A DNA stretch of 64,000 nt, from contig NZ_CP127390.1 in the NCBI RefSeq assembly GCF_030286045.1, positions 1,178,001 to 1,242,000 on the forward strand. The letters are read 5' to 3'. The stretch is from Propionimicrobium sp. PCR01-08-3. GTDB lineage: Bacteria; Actinomycetota; Actinomycetes; Propionibacteriales; Propionibacteriaceae. The notes below the pieces were generated by a model. That model saw only the letters and a program-made list of their open reading frames with translations. It did not search any database and was not told where the DNA came from. Position numbers and translations under genes: made by a program. Positions within the stretch are counted from its first letter, which is position 1, and every line of letters begins with the position of its first letter. Below are positions 1 to 9,486 of this stretch, one piece after another.

Positions 1-1446
1 CAGCCGCGCGTCTACTTCGGTGAGAACACCACCGAGTATGCGGTGGTCGGCACCGATGAGGGTCTGGACCCGGTCGAGCTGGACACTCCGGGCGGCAACG
101 AATCCGGTGGCGGTGAGACCTACAACACCTACGACGGCTCCGGCGGCGTGCCGATCGGCAACATCTTCACCCGCGCGCTGTTCGCCAGCCGGTTCGGCCA
201 CATCAACCTGCTGTTGAGCAGCCGGGTGCATTCCGAATCGAAGGTCCTCTTCGACCGGACGCCCGCCGAGCGGGTGGCCAAGGTCGCGCCGTGGCTGAAC
301 ATCGACAAGGATCCCTACCCGGCAGTCGTCGACGGGCGCGTGGTGTGGATCGTCGACGGCTACACGACCTCCGACTCCTACCCGAATGCGCAGCGCGTCG
401 ACCTCGCGAATGCGACCAGCGACTCCACCACCGAGTGGACGCAGGTCGGAACCGAACGGCAGAACGTCAACTACATGCGTAACTCGGTGAAGGCAGTGGT
501 CGACGCCTATGACGGTTCGGTCACGCTGTACGCCTGGGATACCGAGGATCCGATCCTGCAGACCTGGGAGAAGGTCTACCCGAATATGCTGCATTCGGCC
601 GATGAGATCAGCCCTGATCTGATGGATCATCTGCGTTACCCGCAGGATCTGTTCAAGGTGCAGCGGCAGATCCTGGGCCGGTACCACATGACCGACCCGG
701 ACGCCTGGTATCAGCAGTCCGATCTGTGGGTGGTGCCCGAGGATCCGCGGTCGTCCGAAACGAAGGAACCCGCCTACTACTTGTCGATCAAGTGGCCGGA
801 GGACGAAGCGCCGGTGTTCAGTCAAACGGCGGTTTATGTGCCGAACGAACGTGAGAACCTGGGTGCCTACATGGCGGTGGTGGCCGATGCGGCCGACCCG
901 GACTACGGCAAGATCAGGGTGCTGAGGCTGTCGGACACCCATCAGGTGCCGGGTCCGAATCAGACGTTCAACGCCATTCAGACCGATCCGTTGATCCAGC
1001 AGGCGTTGCTGCCGTTCACCAGCCAGGGTGCCGCCGAGCCGGTCTACGGGAACCTGCTGACGCTGCCACTGGGCGGTGGTCTGATCTATGTGAATCCGAT
1101 CTACACCCAGGGCAAGTCGCAGGGCTCCTATCCGGTGCTGCGGTTCATCGTGGTGCGATTCGGTGACCACATCGGATTGGGTTCGACCTTGCAGGAGGCG
1201 CTCGATCAGGTCTTCGAGGGTGACGCGGGGGCCGAAACCGGTGAGGAGACCACCGGCGGCGCCGAGGGGGAGACCCCGGCGACTCCGCAGACGGGCATGG
1301 CTGCGGTACAGGCCGCCCTGGAGGCCGCGGACGCTGCCTACACGGCCGCCGATGCGGCGCTGGCCGAGGGCGATCTGGGCGAGTATCAGGCTCAGATCGA
1401 GAACGCCCGGCAGCGGATGAGGGAGGCCGAGGAGGCCGCCAAGTAG
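1..1446 (+). CDS. UPF0182 family membrane protein, C-terminal part
   Basis: The reading frame is open from the first base, so the gene begins upstream of the window and only about 481 C-terminal residues are seen. The visible start, RVYFGENTTEYAVVGT, is typical of the UPF0182 (COG1615) family: large actinobacterial proteins with several N-terminal membrane helices and a long extracytoplasmic C-terminal domain. The visible part has no membrane helix and fits that domain. It ends in an acidic, Ala/Glu-rich stretch followed by an Ala-rich helical tail. The biochemical role of the family is not known. A strong terminator follows 30 bases after the stop. Confidence 0.85.
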   Translation, partial: QPRVYFGENTTEYAVVGTDEGLDPVELDTPGGNESGGGETYNTYDGSGGVPIGNIFTRALFASRFGHINLLLSSRVHSESKVLFDRTPAERVAKVAPWLNIDKDPYPAVVDGRVVWIVDGYTTSDSYPNAQRVDLANATSDSTTEWTQVGTERQNVNYMRNSVKAVVDAYDGSVTLYAWDTEDPILQTWEKVYPNMLHSADEISPDLMDHLRYPQDLFKVQRQILGRYHMTDPDAWYQQSDLWVVPEDPRSSETKEPAYYLSIKWPEDEAPVFSQTAVYVPNERENLGAYMAVVADAADPDYGKIRVLRLSDTHQVPGPNQTFNAIQTDPLIQQALLPFTSQGAAEPVYGNLLTLPLGGGLIYVNPIYTQGKSQGSYPVLRFIVVRFGDHIGLGSTLQEALDQVFEGDAGAETGEETTGGAEGETPATPQTGMAAVQAALEAADAAYTAADAALAEGDLGEYQAQIENARQRMREAEEAAK

Positions 1447-1475
1447 CGGGCCTGGTTTCTCTTCGATTGCCAGGA

Positions 1476-1515
1476 GCGAGGGCTGAACGGATGCGTCCGT
1501 TCAGCCCTCGCTTTT
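1476..1515 (+). terminator. Intrinsic terminator after the UPF0182 gene
   Basis: A perfect 16-bp stem (1476-1491 with 1496-1511), a TGCG loop and a TTTT run follow the UPF0182 stop codon. The next gene, on the other strand, ends at 1691, so this separates convergent units. No gene is visible in 1516-1690. Confidence 0.9.
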
Positions 1516-1690
1516 GCTGAACGCGCGGAGCTTATTGGTTGCGGTTGTAGCGTTCGCCCGAATTGGCCGTCCGCCGTCAAACCCCATGATGACCACGACT
1601 GGTCGGCGAAGCTACGTATTTTTCGCGGTGTGCTGTCTTCGATGGCGGCCGACAACGGATTCAATGGACGCTGATTACCGCTAAATGTGT

Positions 1691-3040
1691 TCAGCCCTCG
1701 ATCGTCACGACCTCGGCCGCAAGCCCCTGAGCGTCCAGGTCGTCGAGCAGTTGTTCCGCATCTCCGCAGACCACGATGCTGAGCTGATCGGGCCGCACCG
1801 TACCAGCGAAAGCCGAGGTCGCCTGCTCGGCCGAGATCGCAGCGATCTCGGCTTGCTGCTGGTTGAACCAGGACGCGGCGAGCCCCGTGCCGGCGAGCAC
1901 CGAGGCCTCGTCGGCGATCGCGTCGGCGGTCTGGAAACGCAGCGGGGCGATGCCGAGCAGGAAGTTCTTGGCGTCGACGATCTCGGCGTCGGTGAACGGC
2001 GCGTCGGCCACCCTCAGCAGATCGACCGCTGCGCGGGCGGCTGCCGCACTCACCTCGGTGCGGCAACTGGTCTGCAGCACGAAGCTGCCCGCATTGCGTA
2101 GCGGCCGGAACCCGGCATAGGCGCCGTAGGTATAGCCGCGCTCCTCACGCAACACCCGGTTGACCCGGGAACCGAATGATCCCCCGATCGCGCAGGCGCC
2201 CACCTGGAGGGCGGCCCAGGTGGGATCTCTCCGGTCGGGGCCGAACGACCCGATGCGCAGATCGGCTTGCACCGCGTCCGGACGATCGATCACCCAGATC
2301 ACCGGCGTCTGCGGATTGCGTCCGGTGGTCTCGTGCTCGGCTTTCTCACCGGTCGCCGCCCAGCCGCCGAATGCGTCGGACGCCAGGTCAGCCACGCCTG
2401 CGGGCAGCTCGCCGGCGATGATGATGGTGGCCCGGTCAGGGCGCCACCAGCGATCGTGAAATTCGGCCACATCGTCGCGGGTGATGGCCTGGACGCTCGC
2501 GACGCGTCCGGCAGCCGGACGCCCCACCCGGGTGCCCCGGCCGAAGATGGCGTCCTGGAATCCGAGTTGCGCCACCGACGAACTACGCGCCAGGGTCTGC
2601 TCGATCTCCGCGAGCCGCAGCGCTCGATGCCGCTCGATGTCTGCGGTGTCGTAGGCCGGGCGAGTGATGATCTCCGCGAGCAGCCGCAGCGCCGGGCCGA
2701 GCTGGGTCGCCGCAGCCTCCATCCGGCACACGGTCGAAGACTGCCGGGCGGTTCCGCTGTACAGAGCGCCGATGTCTTCGACGGCCTCGGCGAGGGCGGT
2801 GCCGGGGTGGGGAAGGGTGCCCTCGTCGCTGGCGTTCACGGCGATGGTGGCGCACCCTTCCTTGGCGGCCGGTTCGCAGCTGAGCGGGGCGTCCAGCACG
2901 ACCTGGGTGCTGATCACGTACTGGCCGGGCAGGTCGTAAAGCCACAGCCGTGCGCCGTTGTCGAGGGCGATCTCGGTGGGTTCGGTGAGCGACCAGGGGT
3001 GGGCCTGCCCCACGATGGGACGGACAGGTGCGGCGGTCAT
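1691..3040 (-). CDS. M16 family peptidase-like protein, non-catalytic partner
   Basis: A 449-residue protein of the M16 (pitrilysin/insulinase) fold: an N-terminal half beginning with the family pattern around ALDNGARLWL, and a C-terminal half with the conserved REERGYTYGAYAGF segment. The HxxEH zinc motif expected near residue 60-70 is absent, so it should not bind catalytic zinc. It overlaps the upstream HxxEH-containing M16 gene by 4 bases (ATGA). This fits the known two-subunit arrangement in which one chain carries zinc and the other supplies the Arg/Tyr motif that holds the substrate. Location and substrate cannot be told; no signal peptide is evident. Confidence 0.85.
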   Translation of the reverse strand: MTAAPVRPIVGQAHPWSLTEPTEIALDNGARLWLYDLPGQYVISTQVVLDAPLSCEPAAKEGCATIAVNASDEGTLPHPGTALAEAVEDIGALYSGTARQSSTVCRMEAAATQLGPALRLLAEIITRPAYDTADIERHRALRLAEIEQTLARSSSVAQLGFQDAIFGRGTRVGRPAAGRVASVQAITRDDVAEFHDRWWRPDRATIIIAGELPAGVADLASDAFGGWAATGEKAEHETTGRNPQTPVIWVIDRPDAVQADLRIGSFGPDRRDPTWAALQVGACAIGGSFGSRVNRVLREERGYTYGAYAGFRPLRNAGSFVLQTSCRTEVSAAAARAAVDLLRVADAPFTDAEIVDAKNFLLGIAPLRFQTADAIADEASVLAGTGLAASWFNQQQAEIAAISAEQATSAFAGTVRPDQLSIVVCGDAEQLLDDLDAQGLAAEVVTIEG

Positions 3041-4332
3041 GCCTGATTCCTTTCTGCGACCTCGTAGCGCAAGGTCGCGCGGGCCGCCGAGTCGAGCCAG
3101 CGTGCGGCCGCACGGGTGATGTCTGCCGGTTCGAGTTGCTCGATCTCCGCGAGCTCACGATTGATGCGTCCGGGATCATCGAAAAGGGTCGCATAGTAAC
3201 TGAGCTGATCGGCCCGTTCGCCGATGGGTGCGAGGGCCGACAACCATTCACGTTCGAAGCCGGCCTTGGCCCGGGCGAGCTCGTCGTCGCGGGGACCGTG
3301 CTCGGCCAGGTCGATGATGGTTTCCAGCACCGCATCCTCGATCCGGGCGAGCTCGACTCCCTCGCGGGCACGCACGGCAACCATTCCCAGCGATGTTCCT
3401 CTGGACAGGCCGAAGTCGTCGGCGCCGACCGCTTCGGCCAGCTCCCGGTCGCGGACCAGTTGACGGTAGAGCCTGGAGGTCATGCCATCGGACAGCAGCG
3501 AGAAGAGGACCTCCACGGCCAACCGGTCGGGATGATCAAGGGCAGGGGTGCGCCAGCACAGCTCGATCATCGGCCGCGGCACGTCGCGATGCACCACGAG
3601 TTCGGGTAGTCCATGATGCGGGGGCAACGGGTCGGGTTGCCTGTTGACGGCACCGGCGGCACCGGCGGCACCGGGCAGATGCCCGAAGTAGCGGTCCGCC
3701 CACTCGCGGCCCTGATCGGTGCTGAGCGCCCCCGACAGCGTCAGCACGGCGGTGCCGGGTTGATACCAGGTGCGGTAGAAGGCCCGCACGTCGTCCAAGG
3801 TGGCGGCGTCCAGGTCGGTCATCGAACCGATCGCGGAATGCGCGTAAGGGTGATGTTCGGGAAAATTGAGTTGCAGAAGCAGTTCGAGTTGATCGCCGTA
3901 GGGCACGTTGTCATAGCGCTGGCGTTTTTCTTCCTTGACCACTTCACGCTGGGTGTCGAGGTTGTGCTGGTCGACGTCGAGGCCGGCCATTCGGTCGGCT
4001 TCCAGCCAGAGTGCCAACTCGGTGGCCTGGGTGCCGATGGTTTCGAAGAAGTTCGTCCGGTCGAAGCTGGTGGTGGCATTCGCGGAGCCGCCAACGGCCT
4101 GGATCTGTGCGAGATGCTCCCCAGAGGCAACATGTGTCGATCCCGCGAACATGAGGTGCTCGAACAGGTGAGCAAATCCGGTGGCCCCGACCGCTTCGTC
4201 GGCCGAGCCGACGCGATACCAGAGATTCACCGCGACGCCGGGGGCCAGCGGGTCAGGGTTGGTCACCACCCGTAGCCCGTTGTCGAGAGTGGTGTCATCG
4301 ACCGGATAGTGCAGTCGGGTGATGTCAGGCAT
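3037..4332 (-). CDS. M16 family zinc metallopeptidase, catalytic subunit
   Basis: About 431 residues. The inverted zinc motif HLFEH lies at residues 55-59, and a downstream acidic segment (VVKEEKRQRYDN) supplies the third ligand, as in M16B peptidases. It is the first gene of a two-gene leftward unit with the HxxEH-less partner. The start is uncertain: TTG 4350, ATG 4341 and ATG 4332 are in frame. I prefer 4332 because TAGCAT (4345-4340 read leftward) sits 7 bases before it as a -10 box for a leaderless mRNA, and because none of the starts has a good ribosome site. The likely job is peptide degradation; no signal peptide is visible. Confidence 0.88.
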   Translation of the reverse strand: MPDITRLHYPVDDTTLDNGLRVVTNPDPLAPGVAVNLWYRVGSADEAVGATGFAHLFEHLMFAGSTHVASGEHLAQIQAVGGSANATTSFDRTNFFETIGTQATELALWLEADRMAGLDVDQHNLDTQREVVKEEKRQRYDNVPYGDQLELLLQLNFPEHHPYAHSAIGSMTDLDAATLDDVRAFYRTWYQPGTAVLTLSGALSTDQGREWADRYFGHLPGAAGAAGAVNRQPDPLPPHHGLPELVVHRDVPRPMIELCWRTPALDHPDRLAVEVLFSLLSDGMTSRLYRQLVRDRELAEAVGADDFGLSRGTSLGMVAVRAREGVELARIEDAVLETIIDLAEHGPRDDELARAKAGFEREWLSALAPIGERADQLSYYATLFDDPGRINRELAEIEQLEPADITRAAARWLDSAARATLRYEVAERNQA

Positions 4333-4478
4333 GAAATGCATGCTATCCAAGCCGGCACACGGGTTGCGTCCGGACGCTGCTGGTGGAGCCTTGAACGCCT
4401 GGCGGCTTGCCCAGGTTGTCGGCTCCGGCGGCGGGAGATCAAGCCGGGCCCCTAGAATGCGGCTGGGAGGTATCTACT

Positions 4479-5738
4479 TTGCAGCCAGTCGAACAAGGTC
4501 CCCATCCGATGGGCTTCAAACGAGTGATCTCGTTGCTCGGACCGGCCTTCGTGGCATCGGTTGCCTACGTCGACCCGGGCAACGTCGCCGCCAATATGTC
4601 CGCCGGTGCAGACTATGGCTATCTGCTCGTCTGGGTGCTGGTCAGTGCCTGTCTGATGGCGATGGTCGTGCAATACCTCTCCGCCAAGCTCGGGTTGGTG
4701 ACCGGACGCTCGCTGTCGGGCCTGGTGAAGGATTCGCTGGCCCGCCACCCCCGCGCTCGGACGATGCAGACGGGATTCGCGGTTCAGGCGATCGTGGTGG
4801 CCATCGCCACCGATGTTGCCGAAGTGATGGGCGGGGCCATCGCGATGAATCTGCTCTTCGGGCTGCCCGGCTGGCTGGGTGGGCTGATCGTCGTCGTGGT
4901 GTCGCTGCTCTGGCTGGGCTTCATGCGTGCGCGCGGCGAACGGGCGCTCGACATCGGGGTGACCCTGGTGCTGCTGATCATCGCCGTGGGCTTCCTGGTC
5001 TCGCTGTTCTGGGCGCCGCCCGACCCTGCCGGTGTGGTGGGAGGTCTGGTCCCCAGATTCGGCGACGCCGGTTCCGTATCGATCGCGGCCGCCATGCTCG
5101 GGGCCACCGTGATGCCGCACGCGATCTACCTGCACTCGACGCTGGCCATCGACCGGCACCGTCCGCTGGGACGACTGGACATGCCGCTGAAGGAACTCTT
5201 GTTCGTGCAGCGGGTCGATGTCGGTGCCTCGCTGGTCATCGCGGGCACGGTGAATGTGGCGATGCTGCTCTTCGGAGTGACGATCTTGAGCGGCGTGCCG
5301 CACACGGACGCCGTGATGGCGGCCTACGGCGTGCTCAACGCGGAGATCGGCAGGTTGCCGGCGGTGATCTTCGCCATCGGTCTGCTGGCCTCCAGCGTTG
5401 GTTCGGCCGTGGTGGGCACCCACGCCGGTTCGTCGATCATGTACGACCTGCTGCCCTGGAAGATCGACAGCCGGCTCCGCCGGGTGGCGACGGTGTTACC
5501 GTCGCTGATTCTGCTGGCGGCCGGAGTGAACGCGACCGCCGCGCTGGTGGGCAGCCAGCTGATCCTGAGTTTCGGCATCGGTTTCGCCCTGATCCCGCTG
5601 GTGTGGTTCACCGGCAGTCCGCGGTACATGGGGGAGTACACCTCGGGTAAGTGGCTGAAGATCATCTCGATCCTCATCGCGGTGCTGGTGCTCGCGCTGA
5701 ACGTGGCCGTGATCGTGATGACCATCGCCGATATCTGA
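4479..5738 (+). CDS. mntH: Nramp family divalent metal (Mn2+/Fe2+) transporter
   Basis: A 419-residue polytopic membrane protein. The first helix carries DPGN (in YVDPGNVAANMSAG) and the sixth carries MPH (in MPHAIYLHST). These two unwound-helix motifs form the metal site of Nramp proton-coupled Mn2+/Fe2+ importers. About eleven membrane segments are apparent, the usual number. The start is chosen at TTG 4479 because GGGAGG (4465-4470) lies 8 bases before it. The frame stays open upstream to 4407 without a ribosome site, and an ATG at 4509 is a possible shorter start. TAGAAT at 4453-4458 may be the -10 box. No Mn-responsive riboswitch is recognised in the short leader. Confidence 0.92.
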   Translation: MQPVEQGPHPMGFKRVISLLGPAFVASVAYVDPGNVAANMSAGADYGYLLVWVLVSACLMAMVVQYLSAKLGLVTGRSLSGLVKDSLARHPRARTMQTGFAVQAIVVAIATDVAEVMGGAIAMNLLFGLPGWLGGLIVVVVSLLWLGFMRARGERALDIGVTLVLLIIAVGFLVSLFWAPPDPAGVVGGLVPRFGDAGSVSIAAAMLGATVMPHAIYLHSTLAIDRHRPLGRLDMPLKELLFVQRVDVGASLVIAGTVNVAMLLFGVTILSGVPHTDAVMAAYGVLNAEIGRLPAVIFAIGLLASSVGSAVVGTHAGSSIMYDLLPWKIDSRLRRVATVLPSLILLAAGVNATAALVGSQLILSFGIGFALIPLVWFTGSPRYMGEYTSGKWLKIISILIAVLVLALNVAVIVMTIADI

Positions 5739-5756
5739 GCCGGTGCCGGGCATAGT

Positions 5757-5795
5757 AAAAGGCTCCTGACCAGCATTTCTGCTGGTCAGGAGCCT
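5757..5795 (-). terminator. Intrinsic terminator of initiator tRNA (bidirectional shape)
   Basis: A perfect 16-bp stem (5760-5775 with 5780-5795) with a 4-base loop. Read leftward it is followed by TTTT (complement of 5757-5760) and lies 6 bases after the tRNA 3' end. Read rightward it lies 21 bases after the Nramp stop but has a poorer T run, so it may also end that gene. Confidence 0.85.
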
Positions 5796-5801
5796 TGTTC
5801 G

Positions 5802-5875
5802 TAGCGGGGACAGGATTTGAACCTGTGACCTCTGGGTTATGAGCCCAGCGAGCTACCGAGCTGCTCCACCCCGCG
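5802..5875 (-). tRNA. tRNA-fMet (initiator, anticodon CAT)
   Basis: A full cloverleaf can be read on the minus strand. The anticodon CAT is the complement of 5839-5841. Two features mark it as the initiator: the first acceptor position is an unpaired C opposite U, and the anticodon stem ends in three G-C pairs (CTGGG/CCCAG). CCA is not encoded; the next bases are CGA. The transcript ends in the hairpin at 5757-5795. Confidence 0.96.
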
Positions 5876-6110
5876 TCGACTTGAAGAACCTTAGCCCGGA
5901 TCTTTCGGGGATTCAAATCGCGCGGTTGTTTTTTGTTCGACTGCTGTCAAGCATGCCGGGGTCATCCGATGGGCACCTGGGAATGCGAGTTCGGATCGAG
6001 CCTGCCGCCGAGTTGGCGCTCGGCCCGATGATCGGTTGGCGTTCGGGCAATCGACGCGGGTGTTTGTGGCTGTTGGTGCCTGTCTTGGCCGGGTTCAGGG
6101 TGATCCGGGG

Positions 6111-6116
6111 TAAACT
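6111..6116 (+). promoter_or_regulatory. Candidate -10 box for the peptide transporter operon
   Basis: TAAACT lies 39 bases before the preferred ATG of the binding-protein gene. A -35 box at normal spacing is not clear. Apart from this I see nothing in the 280-base gap 5876-6155. Confidence 0.35.
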
Positions 6117-6155
6117 CATCCGGGTCTACCGATGAGCGTCAGGAGCCAACCAGAC

Positions 6156-7661
6156 ATGACCAGGGTTTCCCGCAGAATAGCTACGGTACTGATCTGCCTG
6201 CTCGCAGTTGTGCTCGGGGCGTGTGGTCCGGGTACGAGCGAGCCGGCGGAGCGTCAGCTCGTTATCGGCACCTCCGCTGCGCCGAATTCCATGGATCCGA
6301 CGACTTCGGATGCCGCCGCGATTTCGGAGGCTTTGCTGTACAACGTCTACGAGACACTGTTGAAGATCGACGGCGACGGCAATTATCAGCCGCTGCTCGC
6401 CAGCGACTGGTCGGTTTCGTCCGACGGACTGGTGTACACCTTCAATCTGCGTCCACAAGCCCAGTTCGCCAGTGGCACCAAGGTGTCGGCGGACGCGGTG
6501 ATCACCTCGATTCAGCGGATCATCGACGACGACGCGGTGCTGCCGGTGCTGAAAGAGGCCATGAAGCCACTCGCATCGATGCGGGCGGTCGATGACGACA
6601 CCGTTGAGTTCACGCTCAGCGAGCCGTCCCAAAGCTGGCTTTTCGCGATGTCGCAGCGCGCCGGCATCATCATCGATCCCGACCATCTCGACCAGTTGAC
6701 CACGACACCGGCCGGCTCCGGCCCGTTCATGTTCTCGAACTGGACGGAGGGGGATTCGGTCACGTTAGTCCGCAACGACTCCTATTGGGGCACCGACACC
6801 AAGCTCGCGGGCATCACCTTCAAGGCCTACGACGACGCGAACGCCATGAATGCCGCAATGCTCGCCGGTCAGCTGGACATCATCTCGAATGTCGCCGCCC
6901 CGCAGGCACTCGACCAGTTCCAGACCGACCAGTTCACCGTTCTCGAAGGCACCACGACCGCAGAGGTCGTGCTCGGCTTCAACCAGCAGGTGGAGTCCCT
7001 GCAAGATGTGAAGGTGCGTCAGGCGATCAACTATGCGATCGACAGGCAGGCGCTCGTCGATGCCGTGTGGGGTGGCAAGGGCGAACTGATCGGGTCGATG
7101 GTGCCGCCCACCGACCCCTGGTATGAAGATCTGTCGGGGCAGTATCCCTACGATCCCGACAAGGCACGGGAGCTGCTGGACGAGGCGGGCGCGACCGGGC
7201 TGAACCTGCGGATGCGCGTCCCGAGCCTGCCCTACGGACCTGGGGTGGGCAGCTATGTCGCGAGCCAGCTGCAGGCCGTCGGCATCAACGTCACCGTGGA
7301 CGAACTGGAGTTCCCGGCCACCTGGGTCGACCAGGTGATGTACCAGTCGAACTACGATCTGACGGTGGTCGCCCACGCCGAACCACGAGACATCGCCAAC
7401 TTCGCCAATCCCGACTACTACTGGCACTACGACAATCCGCAGTTCCAGGAGTTGCTCGAACAAGCCGACAAGGCCCCCAACACCGACGAAGAGATCCCCT
7501 TGATGAAGCAGGCCGCGCGCATCCTGTCGGACGACGCCGCCGCCGACTTCCTCTGGCTGTTGCCGAACCTGGTCGTCACCAAGTCGGATATCACCGGAGT
7601 CGACCAGAATCGCGCGTCGCTCAGCTTCGACATGACCGGGGTCAGCGCGCCGGCCGCGTAA
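6156..7661 (+). CDS. ABC peptide transporter substrate-binding lipoprotein
   Basis: A 501-residue extracytoplasmic solute-binding protein of family 5 (SBP_bac_5, DppA/OppA type). A short basic N terminus, a hydrophobic stretch and a lipobox VLGAC with the lipid-modified Cys at residue 23 show that it is membrane-anchored. The start at 6156 is preferred over ATG 6132 because AGGAG (6141-6145) is 10 bases upstream and because it gives a normal signal peptide. It captures di/oligopeptides or a similar ligand and delivers them to the permeases encoded just downstream. The exact substrate cannot be read from sequence; family members also carry nickel or opines. Confidence 0.92.
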   Translation: MTRVSRRIATVLICLLAVVLGACGPGTSEPAERQLVIGTSAAPNSMDPTTSDAAAISEALLYNVYETLLKIDGDGNYQPLLASDWSVSSDGLVYTFNLRPQAQFASGTKVSADAVITSIQRIIDDDAVLPVLKEAMKPLASMRAVDDDTVEFTLSEPSQSWLFAMSQRAGIIIDPDHLDQLTTTPAGSGPFMFSNWTEGDSVTLVRNDSYWGTDTKLAGITFKAYDDANAMNAAMLAGQLDIISNVAAPQALDQFQTDQFTVLEGTTTAEVVLGFNQQVESLQDVKVRQAINYAIDRQALVDAVWGGKGELIGSMVPPTDPWYEDLSGQYPYDPDKARELLDEAGATGLNLRMRVPSLPYGPGVGSYVASQLQAVGINVTVDELEFPATWVDQVMYQSNYDLTVVAHAEPRDIANFANPDYYWHYDNPQFQELLEQADKAPNTDEEIPLMKQAARILSDDAAADFLWLLPNLVVTKSDITGVDQNRASLSFDMTGVSAPAA

Positions 7662-7673
7662 GACGGAGATGCT

Positions 7674-8660
7674 GTGAAATCTCGGCGCGCCACCGGCACC
7701 GGCCGGCTCATTGCTCGTCGCCTCATCTGGTTTGCGCTCAGCATGCTGGTGGCGTCCGTGGTTGTCTTCGGGCTGCTCAACCTGCTGCCCGGGAACGTGG
7801 CCGGGGTGATCCTAGGCCCCAACGCCACCCAGCAGGCCGTCGACGCTCTGCGGGAGCAACTCGGGCTCGACCAGAACATCGCCGTGCGGTATCTGCATTG
7901 GCTTGGGGGCATGCTCACCGGCGATCTCGGATCGTCCGCTCTCACCGGGGCTCCGGTCAACCCGGTGATCGCCGACAAGTTCGCGGTCACGCTATCGCTG
8001 GTGCTGCTCGGCATGCTGGCGGCCGTCCTGATCGCCTTGCCCGTCGGGATCTTCGCCGCGTTGCGCCGCAGCCACGCCGACGGATTGGCGGTGTCGGGAC
8101 TCAGCCAGGTGGGCATGGCCGTCCCGGTCTTCGTCGTGGGCATCGCGCTCAGCGTGCTGGTCGGGGCCAAACTGCAGTGGTTGCCCGCCAACGGGTACGT
8201 GACGATGAGCACCTCGCCCGGACAGTGGCTAACACACCTGATCCTGCCGGCGCTGACCCTCGGGCTGGTGCAGTCGGCCGTGCTGGTGCGCTATGTGCGC
8301 TCCGCGTTCATCGACGTCATCGGGCAGGACTACTACCGCACCGCCCGGGCGATCGGCTGGCGGCGCTGGCCGGCACTGCTGCGCCACGGGCTGCGCAATG
8401 CTGCCTTGCAGATCGTGACCGTGCTCGGGCTGCAGCTGTCGACACTGTTCGTCGGCGCGGTGGTCGTCGAGAGCGTGTTCGTGCTGCCCGGCTTGGGCGG
8501 CTACCTGGTGCAGATGGTGGCCAATCGCGACCTGCCCGTCGTCCAATCGATCGTGATGATCCTGGTCGGCCTGGTTCTGGTGATCAATCTGCTGGTCGAC
8601 CTCAGCTACACGCTGATCGACCCCCGGCTGCGGGCCGGCGATGATGAGGTGGATGACTGA
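7674..8660 (+). CDS. ABC peptide transporter permease (DppB/OppB type)
   Basis: A 328-residue inner-membrane permease with about six helices. It has the long N-terminal domain of DppB-type subunits and the binding-protein-dependent transport (EAA-like) loop near DYYRTARAIGWRRWPALLRH, which contacts the ATPase. The GTG start at 7674 follows GGAG at 7665-7668. It lies 12 bases after the binding-protein gene, and its stop overlaps the next start by one base, so the two permeases are translationally coupled. It forms the channel together with the product of 8660-9481. Confidence 0.92.
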   Translation: MKSRRATGTGRLIARRLIWFALSMLVASVVVFGLLNLLPGNVAGVILGPNATQQAVDALREQLGLDQNIAVRYLHWLGGMLTGDLGSSALTGAPVNPVIADKFAVTLSLVLLGMLAAVLIALPVGIFAALRRSHADGLAVSGLSQVGMAVPVFVVGIALSVLVGAKLQWLPANGYVTMSTSPGQWLTHLILPALTLGLVQSAVLVRYVRSAFIDVIGQDYYRTARAIGWRRWPALLRHGLRNAALQIVTVLGLQLSTLFVGAVVVESVFVLPGLGGYLVQMVANRDLPVVQSIVMILVGLVLVINLLVDLSYTLIDPRLRAGDDEVDD

Positions 8661-9481
8661 TGCGGCGCAACCCGACCCTGGTCGCAGGCCTGGCGATGGT
8701 CGGCCTGGTGGTGGTCTTCGCCCTGATCTCCGCAGTGTGGACGCCCTTCAACCCGACCGAGGTGACCCCCGATCGGATGCTGGCGCCCAGTGCGGCCCAC
8801 CTGATGGGAACCGACGGATTCGGCCAGGACATTTTCAGCCGGGTGCTGGTGGGGGCACGCAGCTGCCTGCTGGTGGGTGTGGTCGCCGTCGGCATCGGCG
8901 CAATGATAGGCGTGCCGCTCGGCATGATCTCGGCGGTGAAGCAGCACAGCTGGGCCGGGGCCGTGATCATGCGGGCAACCGACATCGTCTATGCGTTTCC
9001 GGCTCTGCTGCTGGCCATCATCTTGGCGGCCGCCCGCGGCTCGGGATCGACCTTGACGGCCATGACCGCGATCGGCATCGCCTCCATACCGGCGTTCGCG
9101 AGGGTCACCCGCAGCGCCTCCCTGCAAGTGCTGAGCCAGGACTACATCGTGGCGGCACGCAGTGCGGGCATCACCGCCGGTGGCATCATCGTGCGGCACA
9201 TCTTGCCGAACGTGCGGCAGACGGTGCTCGTCCAGGCTTCGGTGAGTTTCGGGCTGGCAATCCTGGCCGAGGCATCGCTGAGTTACCTGGGGCTCGGTAC
9301 GCCGCCCACCACCCCGACCTGGGGCCGGATGATCTACGAATCGCAGCCCTATCTGTATTCCGATCTCAACCTCGCGCTGTGGCCCGGGCTGTTCATCGCG
9401 GTGGCCGTGCTCGGCTTCAACCTGCTCGGCGATGGATTGCGCGAACTCCTCGACCCCACGCTCAAAGATCTCGGACGGTGA
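8660..9481 (+). CDS. ABC peptide transporter permease (DppC/OppC type)
   Basis: A 273-residue second permease with the N-terminal helix and large loop of the DppC type (GTDGFGQDIFSRVLVGAR is the characteristic segment), several membrane helices, and an EAA loop near DYIVAARSAGITAGGIIVRH. The start ATG overlaps the stop of the preceding permease (TGATG). It pairs with the DppB-like subunit to form the translocation pore. It is followed within a few bases by the two ATPase genes. Confidence 0.92.
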   Translation: MRRNPTLVAGLAMVGLVVVFALISAVWTPFNPTEVTPDRMLAPSAAHLMGTDGFGQDIFSRVLVGARSCLLVGVVAVGIGAMIGVPLGMISAVKQHSWAGAVIMRATDIVYAFPALLLAIILAAARGSGSTLTAMTAIGIASIPAFARVTRSASLQVLSQDYIVAARSAGITAGGIIVRHILPNVRQTVLVQASVSFGLAILAEASLSYLGLGTPPTTPTWGRMIYESQPYLYSDLNLALWPGLFIAVAVLGFNLLGDGLRELLDPTLKDLGR

Positions 9482-9486
9482 CCGCG

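Noticed and set aside
1516-1690. Hidden gene between the UPF0182 terminator and the M16 stop
   Set aside because: No frame with a ribosome site or family match; treated as a plain intergenic spacer.
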